From positions 740,003 through 804,002 of the forward strand of contig NZ_GG704781.1 in the NCBI RefSeq assembly GCF_000160535.1: 64,000 nucleotides of DNA, in the 5' to 3' direction. Positions 17,593 through 25,735 of the stretch are shown here, one piece after another. Both the position numbers and the translations under genes were made by a program. Source of the DNA: Hallella bergensis DSM 17361 (GTDB lineage: Bacteria > Bacteroidota > Bacteroidia > Bacteroidales > Bacteroidaceae). How positions within the stretch are numbered: the first letter of the stretch is position 1; the number at the start of each line of letters is the position of its first letter. The notes under the pieces were generated by a model. The model was not told where the DNA came from. It did not search any database and saw only the letters and a list, made by a program, of their open reading frames with translations.

Positions 17593-18654
17593 ATGAAATA
17601 TATCACGGGCCTCTTGCTTGCACTCTCCGTTTGGACTGCGCAGGCACAGGAGATTACCACCGAAAATGAAATTATAGACTGTGGACAGGTTGTTTTCAAG
17701 AATCCTGTCACTGCCGAATTTGAAGTTAAAAACAGTGGCGGACGAGCGCTTGTCATCAGCGATGTGCGCACCAGTTGTGGATGCACCACTGTGGACTATC
17801 CAAAGAATTCAATCGCACCTGGTGAGAAGTTTGTGGTCAAAGCCACCTACGATGCCAAGCAAATGGGACATTTCAACAAACAAATAGGTATCTACAGCAA
17901 TAGCTCGGCAAAACCAATGATGCTTTCTATACGTGGTGTCGTTGTGAAAGAGGTCGTGGATTTCGCTGGCCAATATTCTTATCGTTTAGGCGGATTAATG
18001 GTCGATATCAACGATATTGAGTTTGATAACGTAAACCGCGGCGACCGACCCACTCAGAAAATACACATCAAGAACGTGGGTTCGGTAACAGCTCAACCCG
18101 TTGTTATGCATCTGCCCGACTATCTCAAGGCTGAAATCTCGCCCTCCCGCATTGCTCCGGGACACAGTGGCACGATCAAAATCATTTTGGATTCATACCG
18201 CCTGCGCGACCTTGGACTTACCCAAACTTCTGTATACTTAGGTTCATTCCTCGGCGACAAAGTGACTCCGGAGAAAGAAATTTCTGTGTCTACGGTATTA
18301 CTTCCCGGCTTTGAGAACATGACAGACGCTGTGAAAATGTATGCACCCAAGATGCGTCTGTCAGCCGGGAGCCTCGAACTGGGCAGCTTTAACGGTAAGG
18401 CCAGGAAAAAAGGAACGATTGAAATCACCAACGAAGGTCGCTCGACACTGAAGATTAACCGTTTGCAAATGTTTACCACCGGACTGGAAGTGTCGCTCAA
18501 CAAGACAAAAATCCAACCGGGAGAGAAAGCTAAACTGAAAGTAACGGCAGTTGCTGCAGCATTGAAGAAAGCCCGTTCCAAACCACGTGTGCTCATGATA
18601 ACCAACGATCCGGAGAACACAAAGGTGGTCATCAATATTCTTGTCGACCAATAG
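17593..18654 (+). CDS. DUF1573-domain exported protein
   Basis: 353-residue protein with a signal peptide ending 'TAQAQ' (second in-frame ATG chosen; one 6 bp upstream also works). The N-terminal domain has the DUF1573 hallmark 'SCGCTTVDYPKNSIAPGE' inside an ASH/PapD-like beta sandwich (about 20-120). Two further Ig-like sandwiches follow, each with a 'R.APG..G.IKI' or 'IQPGEKAKLKV' strand. Such proteins are usually periplasmic or surface proteins of unknown function, common in Bacteroidota. It follows the macroglobulin gene closely and precedes ispH by 33 bp, so it is probably co-transcribed with both; functional linkage to the macroglobulin is unproven. Confidence 0.8.
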   Translation: MKYITGLLLALSVWTAQAQEITTENEIIDCGQVVFKNPVTAEFEVKNSGGRALVISDVRTSCGCTTVDYPKNSIAPGEKFVVKATYDAKQMGHFNKQIGIYSNSSAKPMMLSIRGVVVKEVVDFAGQYSYRLGGLMVDINDIEFDNVNRGDRPTQKIHIKNVGSVTAQPVVMHLPDYLKAEISPSRIAPGHSGTIKIILDSYRLRDLGLTQTSVYLGSFLGDKVTPEKEISVSTVLLPGFENMTDAVKMYAPKMRLSAGSLELGSFNGKARKKGTIEITNEGRSTLKINRLQMFTTGLEVSLNKTKIQPGEKAKLKVTAVAAALKKARSKPRVLMITNDPENTKVVINILVDQ

Positions 18655-18687
18655 CATTGTCCGCAATACCGAACATCCCATACGAAC

Positions 18688-19545
18688 ATGAATGTACAAG
18701 TTGAAATAGACGGTGGTAGCGGTTTCTGTTTTGGAGTGACCACAGCCATTAAGAAAGCCGAGGAAGAGCTTGCTTCCGGCAAGACATTATATTGCTTAGG
18801 CGACATCGTGCACAACAGTATGGAGGTAAACAGGCTCCATAAGCATGGCCTGATTACCATTAACCATGAGCAGATGAAACAGCTTCACAACGTGAAGGTG
18901 CTGCTCCGCGCCCATGGTGAACCGCCCGAAACCTACGAACTGGCCAGGAAAAACAACATCGAGATCATCGATGCAACATGCCCCGTGGTACTGGCCCTGC
19001 AGAGCAGAATCAAGCGAAAGTATGATGCTAATCCCGAAAGCCAAATCGTTATTTTTGGCAAGAGCGGTCATGCGGAGGTTCTCGGACTGGTGGGACAAAC
19101 GCGGTCGGATGCTATCGTGGTGGAAAACATTGAAGATGTAAAGCGTCTTGACTTCAACCGCAGCATCTACCTTTACTCCCAGACCACCAAAAGTCTCGAT
19201 GAGTTCCACCGAATCATCAACTACATCCAACAGCATATCTCGCCCAAGGCCACCTTCAAAAGATTCGACACGATATGCCGGCAGGTGGCCAACCGCATGC
19301 CTAACATTGCCGAGTTTGCTTCCAAGCACGACCTGATTCTGTTTGTGAGTGGTCGGAAAAGCTCCAACGGCAAGGTGCTTTTCAAAGAATGCCAGCGTGT
19401 AAACGCCAATAGTTACCAGATCGAGAGTGCAGATGAGATTGACTTCAAATGGTTTGAAGGCGTGAAAACCATTGGTATTTGTGGAGCCACGAGTACGCCA
19501 AAATGGCTGATGGAGGAATGTCGGGATGCCATTCTCAAACATTAA
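18688..19545 (+). CDS. ispH: 4-hydroxy-3-methylbut-2-enyl diphosphate reductase
   Basis: Last enzyme of the MEP isoprenoid pathway; reduces HMBPP to IPP and DMAPP with a [4Fe-4S] cluster. The three cluster cysteines are visible: C14 ('GFCFGV'), C98 ('DATCPVV') and C197 ('DTICRQV'). Substrate-binding residues are also present: H42, H76 ('RAHGEPP'), H128 and E130 ('GKSGHAE'), T166/T167 ('SQTT'), and S225-S226-N227 ('GRKSSNGK'), then the 'GATSTPKWLMEE' end. 285 residues is the usual bacterial length; there is no S1-domain fusion. It is the third gene of the run beginning with the macroglobulin. Confidence 0.97.
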   Translation: MNVQVEIDGGSGFCFGVTTAIKKAEEELASGKTLYCLGDIVHNSMEVNRLHKHGLITINHEQMKQLHNVKVLLRAHGEPPETYELARKNNIEIIDATCPVVLALQSRIKRKYDANPESQIVIFGKSGHAEVLGLVGQTRSDAIVVENIEDVKRLDFNRSIYLYSQTTKSLDEFHRIINYIQQHISPKATFKRFDTICRQVANRMPNIAEFASKHDLILFVSGRKSSNGKVLFKECQRVNANSYQIESADEIDFKWFEGVKTIGICGATSTPKWLMEECRDAILKH

Positions 19546-19795
19546 TCATCTCAACAAGAAAAATTTCTGCTTGCCTTTTTTATTTTTTGAAACTGTCTCT
19601 TCTTTAACTCTACAGGTGTTTATCAACTGAATTGTCGGTTGCTCTCGCGACAAACATCGCGCTCCTTAACCAACAGCATCTCCGTTTTTTATCTGCCATT
19701 TTGTCATAAACATCGATCAGGCATGTGATTTGAGTTGAAAGGTATGGTAGCAGAAAACTACCCATCATATTGACAAGCAAAAACAAAAATAAAGA

Positions 19796-19801
19796 AAGGA
19801 G
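19796..19801 (+). promoter_or_regulatory. Strong Shine-Dalgarno sequence before clpB
   Basis: AAGGAG lies 6 bp before the clpB ATG. Strong SD sequences are uncommon in this window, so it fixes the start and suggests high translation. Confidence 0.6.
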
Positions 19802-19807
19802 CAAATC

Positions 19808-22396
19808 ATGACATTTGACAAATTTACTATCAAAGCCCAAGAGGCCGTGCAAGAGGCGGTGAACATCGCCCGGCAGGCCAATCAGCAGGCTATCGAGCCG
19901 ATACATCTGCTGCAGGGCATCATGCAAAAAGGCAAGGACGTTACCACTTTCGTGTTTCAGAAGTTGGCCATCAATGCCATGCAAATCGAGAATTTAGTGC
20001 AGCAGGAGTTGCAACATCTGCCGCGCGTGGAGGGCGGACAGCCTTATTTTTCCAACGAGACCAACCAAGTGTTGCAGCGTGCCATGGATTATGCACAGAA
20101 AATGGGCGACGAGTTCGTGTCCGTAGAGCCTATGCTGCTGGCCATTTTGCAGAGCAACTCTCCTGCCGGCCGCATTCTGAAAGATGCCGGATGCACGGAG
20201 CAAGAGATGCAGAAAGCCATACAGGAGCTGCGCCAAGGCCAGCAAGTGCATAGCCAGAGTGGCGACGAGAATTTTCAGGCACTATCGAAATATGCCAAAA
20301 ATCTGGTAGACGAGGCCCGCAAGGGCAAGCTCGACCCGGTGATCGGGCGCGATGAGGAGATACGCCGTGTGCTGCAAATTCTGTCGCGCCGCACCAAGAA
20401 CAATCCTATATTAATAGGTGAACCGGGCACGGGCAAGACTGCCATTGCCGAGGGTTTGGCACAACGCATCGTGCGGGGAGACGTGCCGGAGAACCTGAAA
20501 AACAAACAACTCTACTCGCTCGACATGGGCGCATTGGTGGCCGGAGCGAAGTATAAGGGTGAGTTTGAGGAGCGACTGAAGAGCGTTATCAAGGAGGTTA
20601 CCGGCGCCGAAGGCAACATCATTCTCTTCATCGACGAGATACACACGCTCGTGGGAGCCGGCGGCGGCGAGGGAGCCATGGACGCGGCCAACATCTTGAA
20701 GCCCGCCTTGGCACGTGGCGAACTGCGTGCTATCGGTGCAACAACGCTGAACGAGTATCAGAAATATTTTGAGAAGGACGCGGCATTGGAGCGGCGTTTC
20801 CAAACCGTTATGGTGGACGAGCCGGACGAAATGGATGCCATCTCGATTCTCCGCGGACTGAAAGAGCGCTACGAGAACCACCACAAGGTGCGTATTCAGG
20901 ACGATGCCTGCATTGCTGCCGTGCGACTTTCCGAGCGGTATATATCCGACCGGTTCCTGCCCGACAAGGCCATCGACCTGATGGACGAGGCTGCTGCCAA
21001 GCTGAGAATGGAGCGCGACTCCGTGCCCGAGGAACTCGACGAGATTACCCGCCGGCTCATGCAGCTCGAGATTGAGCGCGAAGCCATTAAGCGTGAGAAC
21101 GACGAGGGCAAAATACAACAGCTCGACAAGGACATCGCCGAACTGAAAGAGCAGGAGCGACAGTACCGCGCGAAGTGGGAAACCGAGAAGGGACTTGTCA
21201 ACAAGATACAGCAGGACAAGCAGGAGATGGAGAACCTGCGGTTTGAAGCCGATCGTGCTGAGCGCGAGGGCAACTACGAGCGGGTGGCCGAGATACGCTA
21301 CGGCAAGTTGAAACAACTGCAAGACGATATCGACAACATACAGCTACAGCTCAAGGCTACACAAGGCGGAGCGGGCCTGATTCGCGAGGAAGTGACGGCC
21401 GACGACATTGCCGAGGTGGTGAGCCGGTGGACCGGAATACCCGTGGCACGAATGATGCAGAGCGAGCGCGAGAAGCTGCTGCACCTCGAAAAGGAACTGC
21501 ACAACCGTGTGATAGGTCAGGACGAAGCCATACAGGCCGTTGCCGACGCCGTGCGCCGGAGCCGGGCCGGGCTGCAAGATCCGAAGAAACCCATCGCCTC
21601 GTTCATCTTCCTCGGCACCACCGGAACGGGTAAGACCGAGCTGGCCAAGGCCTTGGCAGAATATCTCTTCAACGATGAAAACATGATGACACGTATCGAT
21701 ATGAGCGAGTATCAGGAGAAGTTCAGCGTATCGCGGCTCATCGGCGCACCTCCGGGATACGTGGGCTATGACGAGGGCGGACAACTCACCGAGGCCGTGC
21801 GGCGCAAGCCTTACAGCGTGGTGCTGTTCGACGAAATCGAGAAGGCACATCCCGACGTGTTTAATATCTTGTTGCAGGTGCTCGACGACGGCCGCCTGAC
21901 CGACAACAAGGGGCGCACGGTGAACTTCAAGAACACCATTATCATCATGACCTCCAACCTCGGCAGCCAGTATATCCAGGAACGCTTTGCCGACCTCAAC
22001 GACTACAACCGCGAGGAAGTCATCAGCGACACGCGCCACAACGTCATGGAGATGCTCAAGAAGACCATACGTCCGGAGTTTCTCAACCGCATCGACGACA
22101 TCATCATGTTCCTGCCACTCACCAAGCAGGAGATTGGCCAAGTGGTGACATTGCAGCTGCAACATGTGCGCAACATGCTCGAACCACAGGGCATACGGAT
22201 AGAGTGGACACCCGATGCCGTCGACTGGCTGGCCGGCGTGGGCTACAATCCGGAGTTTGGTGCACGCCCCGTGAAGCGAGCCATTCAGGAGTATATGCTC
22301 AACAAGCTGTCCAAGAAGATTCTGGCAGAAGAAGTGAACCGCGAGAAACCCATAGTGGTAGATGCCAACGCCAACGGCTTGGTGTTTCGCAACTAA
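19808..22396 (+). CDS. clpB: ATP-dependent chaperone ClpB
   Basis: Hsp100 disaggregase that, with DnaK, rescues aggregated proteins in the cytosol. In order: Clp N-domain (1-150), NBD1 with Walker A 'GEPGTGKT' (near 204) and Walker B '[14 protein letters not shown]', then the coiled-coil M-domain (about 405-525, with '[12 protein letters not shown]' and '[15 protein letters not shown]'), which separates ClpB from ClpA/ClpC. NBD2 has Walker A 'GTTGTGKT' (near 604), '[20 protein letters not shown]', and the C-terminal '[11 protein letters not shown]' sensor region. Length 862 is normal. It begins 262 bp after ispH and ends at a strong terminator hairpin, so it is probably its own unit. GC content and codon use look higher than in neighbouring genes, as for many highly expressed chaperones. 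Confidence 0.98.
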   Translation: MTFDKFTIKAQEAVQEAVNIARQANQQAIEPIHLLQGIMQKGKDVTTFVFQKLAINAMQIENLVQQELQHLPRVEGGQPYFSNETNQVLQRAMDYAQKMGDEFVSVEPMLLAILQSNSPAGRILKDAGCTEQEMQKAIQELRQGQQVHSQSGDENFQALSKYAKNLVDEARKGKLDPVIGRDEEIRRVLQILSRRTKNNPILIGEPGTGKTAIAEGLAQRIVRGDVPENLKNKQLYSLDMGALVAGAKYKGEFEERLKSVIKEVTGAEGNIILFIDEIHTLVGAGGGEGAMDAANILKPALARGELRAIGATTLNEYQKYFEKDAALERRFQTVMVDEPDEMDAISILRGLKERYENHHKVRIQDDACIAAVRLSERYISDRFLPDKAIDLMDEAAAKLRMERDSVPEELDEITRRLMQLEIEREAIKRENDEGKIQQLDKDIAELKEQERQYRAKWETEKGLVNKIQQDKQEMENLRFEADRAEREGNYERVAEIRYGKLKQLQDDIDNIQLQLKATQGGAGLIREEVTADDIAEVVSRWTGIPVARMMQSEREKLLHLEKELHNRVIGQDEAIQAVADAVRRSRAGLQDPKKPIASFIFLGTTGTGKTELAKALAEYLFNDENMMTRIDMSEYQEKFSVSRLIGAPPGYVGYDEGGQLTEAVRRKPYSVVLFDEIEKAHPDVFNILLQVLDDGRLTDNKGRTVNFKNTIIIMTSNLGSQYIQERFADLNDYNREEVISDTRHNVMEMLKKTIRPEFLNRIDDIIMFLPLTKQEIGQVVTLQLQHVRNMLEPQGIRIEWTPDAVDWLAGVGYNPEFGARPVKRAIQEYMLNKLSKKILAEEVNREKPIVVDANANGLVFRN

Positions 22397-22418
22397 CGGT
22401 TGAAAGCTAATGATTATG

Positions 22419-22451
22419 CAAGGGGATATGCCACGATAGCATATCCCCTTG
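22419..22451 (+). terminator. Intrinsic-type terminator after clpB
   Basis: Perfect 13-bp stem CAAGGGGATATGC / GCATATCCCCTTG with a 7-nt loop, 22 bp after the clpB stop codon. The following TTGTTGTG is only moderately T-rich. Confidence 0.7.
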
Positions 22452-22591
22452 TTGTGTTATCGGCCCTAATTCTTGAAAAGTTTCAGGGGATAGTTACAAA
22501 ATAATAGCGTATAAAGACGTGGCCACCTTATATTTTTCCCAGTTGGTTGGAACCTATGTGCAGCGGTGTGGTGTTTTCCATGATTTCTTGT

Positions 22592-22960
22592 AGATTATCT
22601 TGACAAAAACCTCTCCATGCTTCGCGTATTTGAAAATAATTATCCCGCAGTCTGAAATTCGCGAATTTTGAGGGTGTTTGTAGCATATTGATTACCAGGC
22701 GTTTAGCCATGTAGCCCGTTTGGCTACGGTTTTATCACCTGCGATTGGATATCGAATGGCGCAACGATTAAAGCTTAGTCGCGCAGCGTGTAGGCTTCAA
22801 CCGCACGGTGATGAGGCCTTAACCGTACGACGAATAGACTGTCATCGCAACGTCTTTGAATTTTTCTTGTTGTCGCAACAGAATATTTGGGCAAAAACAT
22901 AGCGCATTTTTCTCTATATGTTCCGAAAAGAATGACCCGAAAAACGGTACATATTTTTTA
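22592..22960 (+). repeat. Interspersed non-coding repeat, copy B
   Basis: Anchors in the same order as copy A: ATTATCTTGACAAAAACC (from 22594), GCGTATTTGAAAATAA, CGATTGGATATCGAATG (22742-22758), GATTAAAGCTTAGTCGCG, AAAACATAGCGCATTTTT (from 22894) and AAAAACGGTACATATT. It has no terminal inverted repeats of the GGTTCATCC type. Confidence 0.6.
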
Positions 22961-23139
22961 CACCAAGCAGCTTTTCTTGTATTCACGCGGGCATCAGCAT
23001 GTTTGCAGTTACTTGCATCGGCATGTTTGTGGTCTTATGCATCGATTGTCCTGTTGCTGTCCTGCATCGACACCCACGACTGCACACGACTTCCTGCTCA
23101 TGTCGTGAAAAGTCGTGAAAGTCGTTGCGAGAAATCAAC

Positions 23140-23535
23140 TGCGCAGCTTAATTTTGAATTATGAATTGTGAATTTTGAATTGAAAAAATCCTCCGCTCGG
23201 CTATGCCGAATCTTAGAATATATAGAGAATATCTTTTCATAAATATAAAGCTTATCGCAGAAAATCTTACACTCTTGCTTCGCAAGATAATCTTAGAATA
23301 TCTGCTCACCCTCACTGCGTAGCCAAATGTGAAATGAAAATTGTGATGAGTTGATGTGCTTGCGAATAATTTTTGAATTGCAACGCGCAGCCAATTTTGA
23401 ATTATGAATTTTGAATTGCATCGCGCAGCTAATTGTGAATTATGAATTATGAATTTTGAATTGCACTGCGTAGCCTAATTGTGAATTGAAAATTGTGACG
23501 AGTTGATGAGCTTGCGAATAATTGTGAATTGAAAA
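23140..23535. repeat. AT-rich degenerate direct-repeat block
   Basis: Runs of GAATTATGAATTTTGAATTG variants alternate with GCRYYGCGYAGCC segments. A longer unit is repeated: 23313-23380 and 23464-23532 both start CACTGCGTAGCC, continue through GAAAATTGTGAYGAGTTGAT and TGCTTGCGAATAAT, and end in GAATTG. Confidence 0.7.
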
Positions 23536-23571
23536 CTCCGCTTTGTTGCGCGATAATTACACCTTTTTCAT

Positions 23572-23579
23572 TATCTTTG
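23572..23579 (+). promoter_or_regulatory. -7 promoter element for the OPT transporter gene
   Basis: TATCTTTG, 27 bp before the ATG at 23607; a TTTG at 23542-23545 may be the -33 partner. Confidence 0.6.
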
Positions 23580-23606
23580 CAACTATTGAATAACAAAACT
23601 TAAATC

Positions 23607-25604
23607 ATGGACGAAAAAGAAAGAGAGGCTATTCAGCTGCCCGACAACGCATTTAGAGAATTGAAAGAAGGCGAGGAATACGAACCCGTCATGAAACCCT
23701 CGCAGGCATATCCGGAGGTCAACGCCTGGTCGGTGACCTGGGGCATACTCATGGCCATGCTGTTTTCGGCTGCCGCTGCCTACTTAGGCCTGAAAGTAGG
23801 ACAGGTGTTCGAGGCTGCCATACCCATTGCCATTATCGCCGTCGGCGTATCCACAGCCACCAAGCGTCATAAGGCATTGGGCGAGAATGTCATTATCCAG
23901 AGCATCGGAGCCTGTTCGGGTGCTGTGGTGGCCGGATGTATCTTCACGCTGCCGGCTATCTATATTTTGCAAAACAAATATCCCGAGATGACCACTTCGT
24001 TTCTCAATATGTTTTTGGCTTCGGCCTTGGGAGGCGTGTTGGGCATCTTGTTTCTCATCCCCTTCCGCAAATATTTCGTGAGCGACATGCACGGCAAGTA
24101 CCCCTTCCCAGAGGCCACGGCCACCACGCAGGTGCTCGTGTCGGGAGCCAAGGGCGGCGACCAGGCTAAACCATTGCTGCTCGCAGGACTGGTGGGCGGA
24201 CTTTACGACTTCGTCGTTGCCAGCTTCGGGTGGTGGAACGAGAACTTCACCAGCCGGTTCATTGGCATTGGGCAAGACCTTGCCGACAAAGCCAAGCTCG
24301 TATTCAAGGTGAACACGGGTGCCGCCGTGTTGGGCTTGGGCTATATCATCGGACTGAAATATGCCCTTTACATCTGTCTCGGCTCGCTGGCCGTATGGTG
24401 GCTCATCGTGCCGGGCATGTCGATTGTTTTCCACGACCAGGTGCTCAATATGTGGGACCCGGCCATTACAACGGCCGTGGGCGACATGAGTCCGGAACAA
24501 ATTTTTAAGGCCTACGCCCGCAGTATCGGCATTGGCGGCATTGCCATGGCCGGTGTTATCGGTATTGTGAAGAGCTGGGGAATCATCAAGGATGCCGTGG
24601 GTTTGGCTGCCAAAGAACTCAAAGGCAAGGGTGGCAGTATAGAAGATGTGAAACGCACCCAACGCGACATTTCGTTTAAGATTATCGGCATCGGGAGCAT
24701 TCTCGTTATCCTGCTCACGTTTATTTTCTTCTGGTTGGGCGTGATGAAAGGCAACCTGCTGTTTGCCGTTGTGGGCATACTGCTTGTTACGTTCATTGCC
24801 TTTCTCTTTACCACCGTGGCTGCCAATGCTATCGCCATTGTGGGCAGCAACCCCGTTTCGGGCATGACGCTTATGACCTTGATACTCGCCAGCGTGGTGA
24901 TGGTGGCTGTCGGGCTGAAAGGTACGGCCGGCATGGTGGCAGCATTGGTCATGGGCGGTGTGGTGTGCACGGCTCTATCGATGGCCGGAAGTTTTATCAC
25001 CGACCTCAAAATTGGTTATTGGCTTGGCACCACGCCTAAGAAACAGGAGACCTGGAAGTTTCTCGGCACATTGGTCAGCGCGGCTACGGTGGTGGGTGTG
25101 ATGATTGTGTTGAACAAGACCTACGGCTTTGCCAGCGGCAAGCTCGCCGCTCCTCAGGCCAACGCCATGGCCGCCGTGATCGATCCTCTGATGAACGGTG
25201 TGGGTGCACCATGGGTGCTCTATGCCATCGGTGCAGTCATCGCCATTGTGCTCGACCGCCTGCACATCCCTGCCCTACCCTTCGCGCTGGGTATGTTCAT
25301 TCCGTTGGAACTCAATATCCCGCTGATTGTGGGCGGTGGTGTGAACTGGTATGTCACCTCGCGCAGCAAGGACGAGGCTGTAAACAAGGCTCGTGGCGAG
25401 AAGGGTACACTCGTTGCCAGCGGGTTCATTGCCGGTGGCGCATTAATGGGTGTGGTGAGCGCGCTGCTGAAATTCGGCGGACTGGAGCTTTCCATCGCCG
25501 AAAGCTGGTGGGCCAACCCGCTGTCGGAGATATGCTCGCTCCTGGCCTACGTCTGCCTGATTGGCTACTTTATATGGGCCACCAAGGTGAAGACCAAGGC
25601 ATAA
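23607..25604 (+). CDS. OPT-family oligopeptide/metal-chelate transporter
   Basis: 665-residue inner-membrane transporter of the OPT superfamily, which moves small peptides or metal chelates with protons. A 45-residue polar N-terminus precedes the first membrane helix ('VTWGILMAMLFSAAAAYLGL'), whose 'AYLGLKVGQVFEAAIPIAII' stretch is the family signature. Another conserved loop reads 'KYPFPEATATTQVL' (about 160-175), characteristic of bacterial OPT members. About 14-16 hydrophobic segments follow, with an extended polar loop near 345-355. Substrate cannot be inferred. It is a single-gene unit with its own promoter and the terminator hairpin at 25635-25675. Confidence 0.92.
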   Translation: MDEKEREAIQLPDNAFRELKEGEEYEPVMKPSQAYPEVNAWSVTWGILMAMLFSAAAAYLGLKVGQVFEAAIPIAIIAVGVSTATKRHKALGENVIIQSIGACSGAVVAGCIFTLPAIYILQNKYPEMTTSFLNMFLASALGGVLGILFLIPFRKYFVSDMHGKYPFPEATATTQVLVSGAKGGDQAKPLLLAGLVGGLYDFVVASFGWWNENFTSRFIGIGQDLADKAKLVFKVNTGAAVLGLGYIIGLKYALYICLGSLAVWWLIVPGMSIVFHDQVLNMWDPAITTAVGDMSPEQIFKAYARSIGIGGIAMAGVIGIVKSWGIIKDAVGLAAKELKGKGGSIEDVKRTQRDISFKIIGIGSILVILLTFIFFWLGVMKGNLLFAVVGILLVTFIAFLFTTVAANAIAIVGSNPVSGMTLMTLILASVVMVAVGLKGTAGMVAALVMGGVVCTALSMAGSFITDLKIGYWLGTTPKKQETWKFLGTLVSAATVVGVMIVLNKTYGFASGKLAAPQANAMAAVIDPLMNGVGAPWVLYAIGAVIAIVLDRLHIPALPFALGMFIPLELNIPLIVGGGVNWYVTSRSKDEAVNKARGEKGTLVASGFIAGGALMGVVSALLKFGGLELSIAESWWANPLSEICSLLAYVCLIGYFIWATKVKTKA

Positions 25605-25634
25605 AAAGGCAGCTGCCAGACTGTTAAAGAGACG

Positions 25635-25675
25635 GTTAAGCCCCTGATGTTCGACGTGAATATCAGGGGCTTAAC
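25635..25675. terminator. Bidirectional terminator between OPT and helicase genes
   Basis: Perfect 14-bp stem GTTAAGCCCCTGAT / ATCAGGGGCTTAAC with a 13-nt loop, centred between convergent genes. Confidence 0.75.
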
Positions 25676-25735
25676 ATTTCCAAACCGCTGGAATGTGACG
25701 CTGAGACATGGAAAAGAGCATCGGCATCGGACGCC

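Larger units (their letters stand above)
22397..23606. other. Repeat-rich 1.2-kb non-coding region
   Basis: Contains the clpB terminator, copy B of the interspersed repeat, a short imperfect GCATCRGCATGTTTG repeat near 22988-23025, an AT-rich block of GAATTATGAATTTTGAATTG-like repeats (23140-23535), and the OPT-gene promoter. Reading frames here (for example 22856-23164) run through repeats and have no coding character. Confidence 0.75.

Noticed and set aside
20411..22165. Long minus-strand open frames opposite clpB
   Set aside because: Produced by strong third-position bias of clpB; no start signal and no family resemblance.
22856..23164. 102-residue plus-strand open frame
   Set aside because: Runs through repeat copy B and short direct repeats; Cys/His-rich translation of repetitive DNA.
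23784..24662. 292-residue minus-strand open frame opposite the OPT transporter
   Set aside because: Antisense shadow of a GC-rich gene, His-rich and without domain features.
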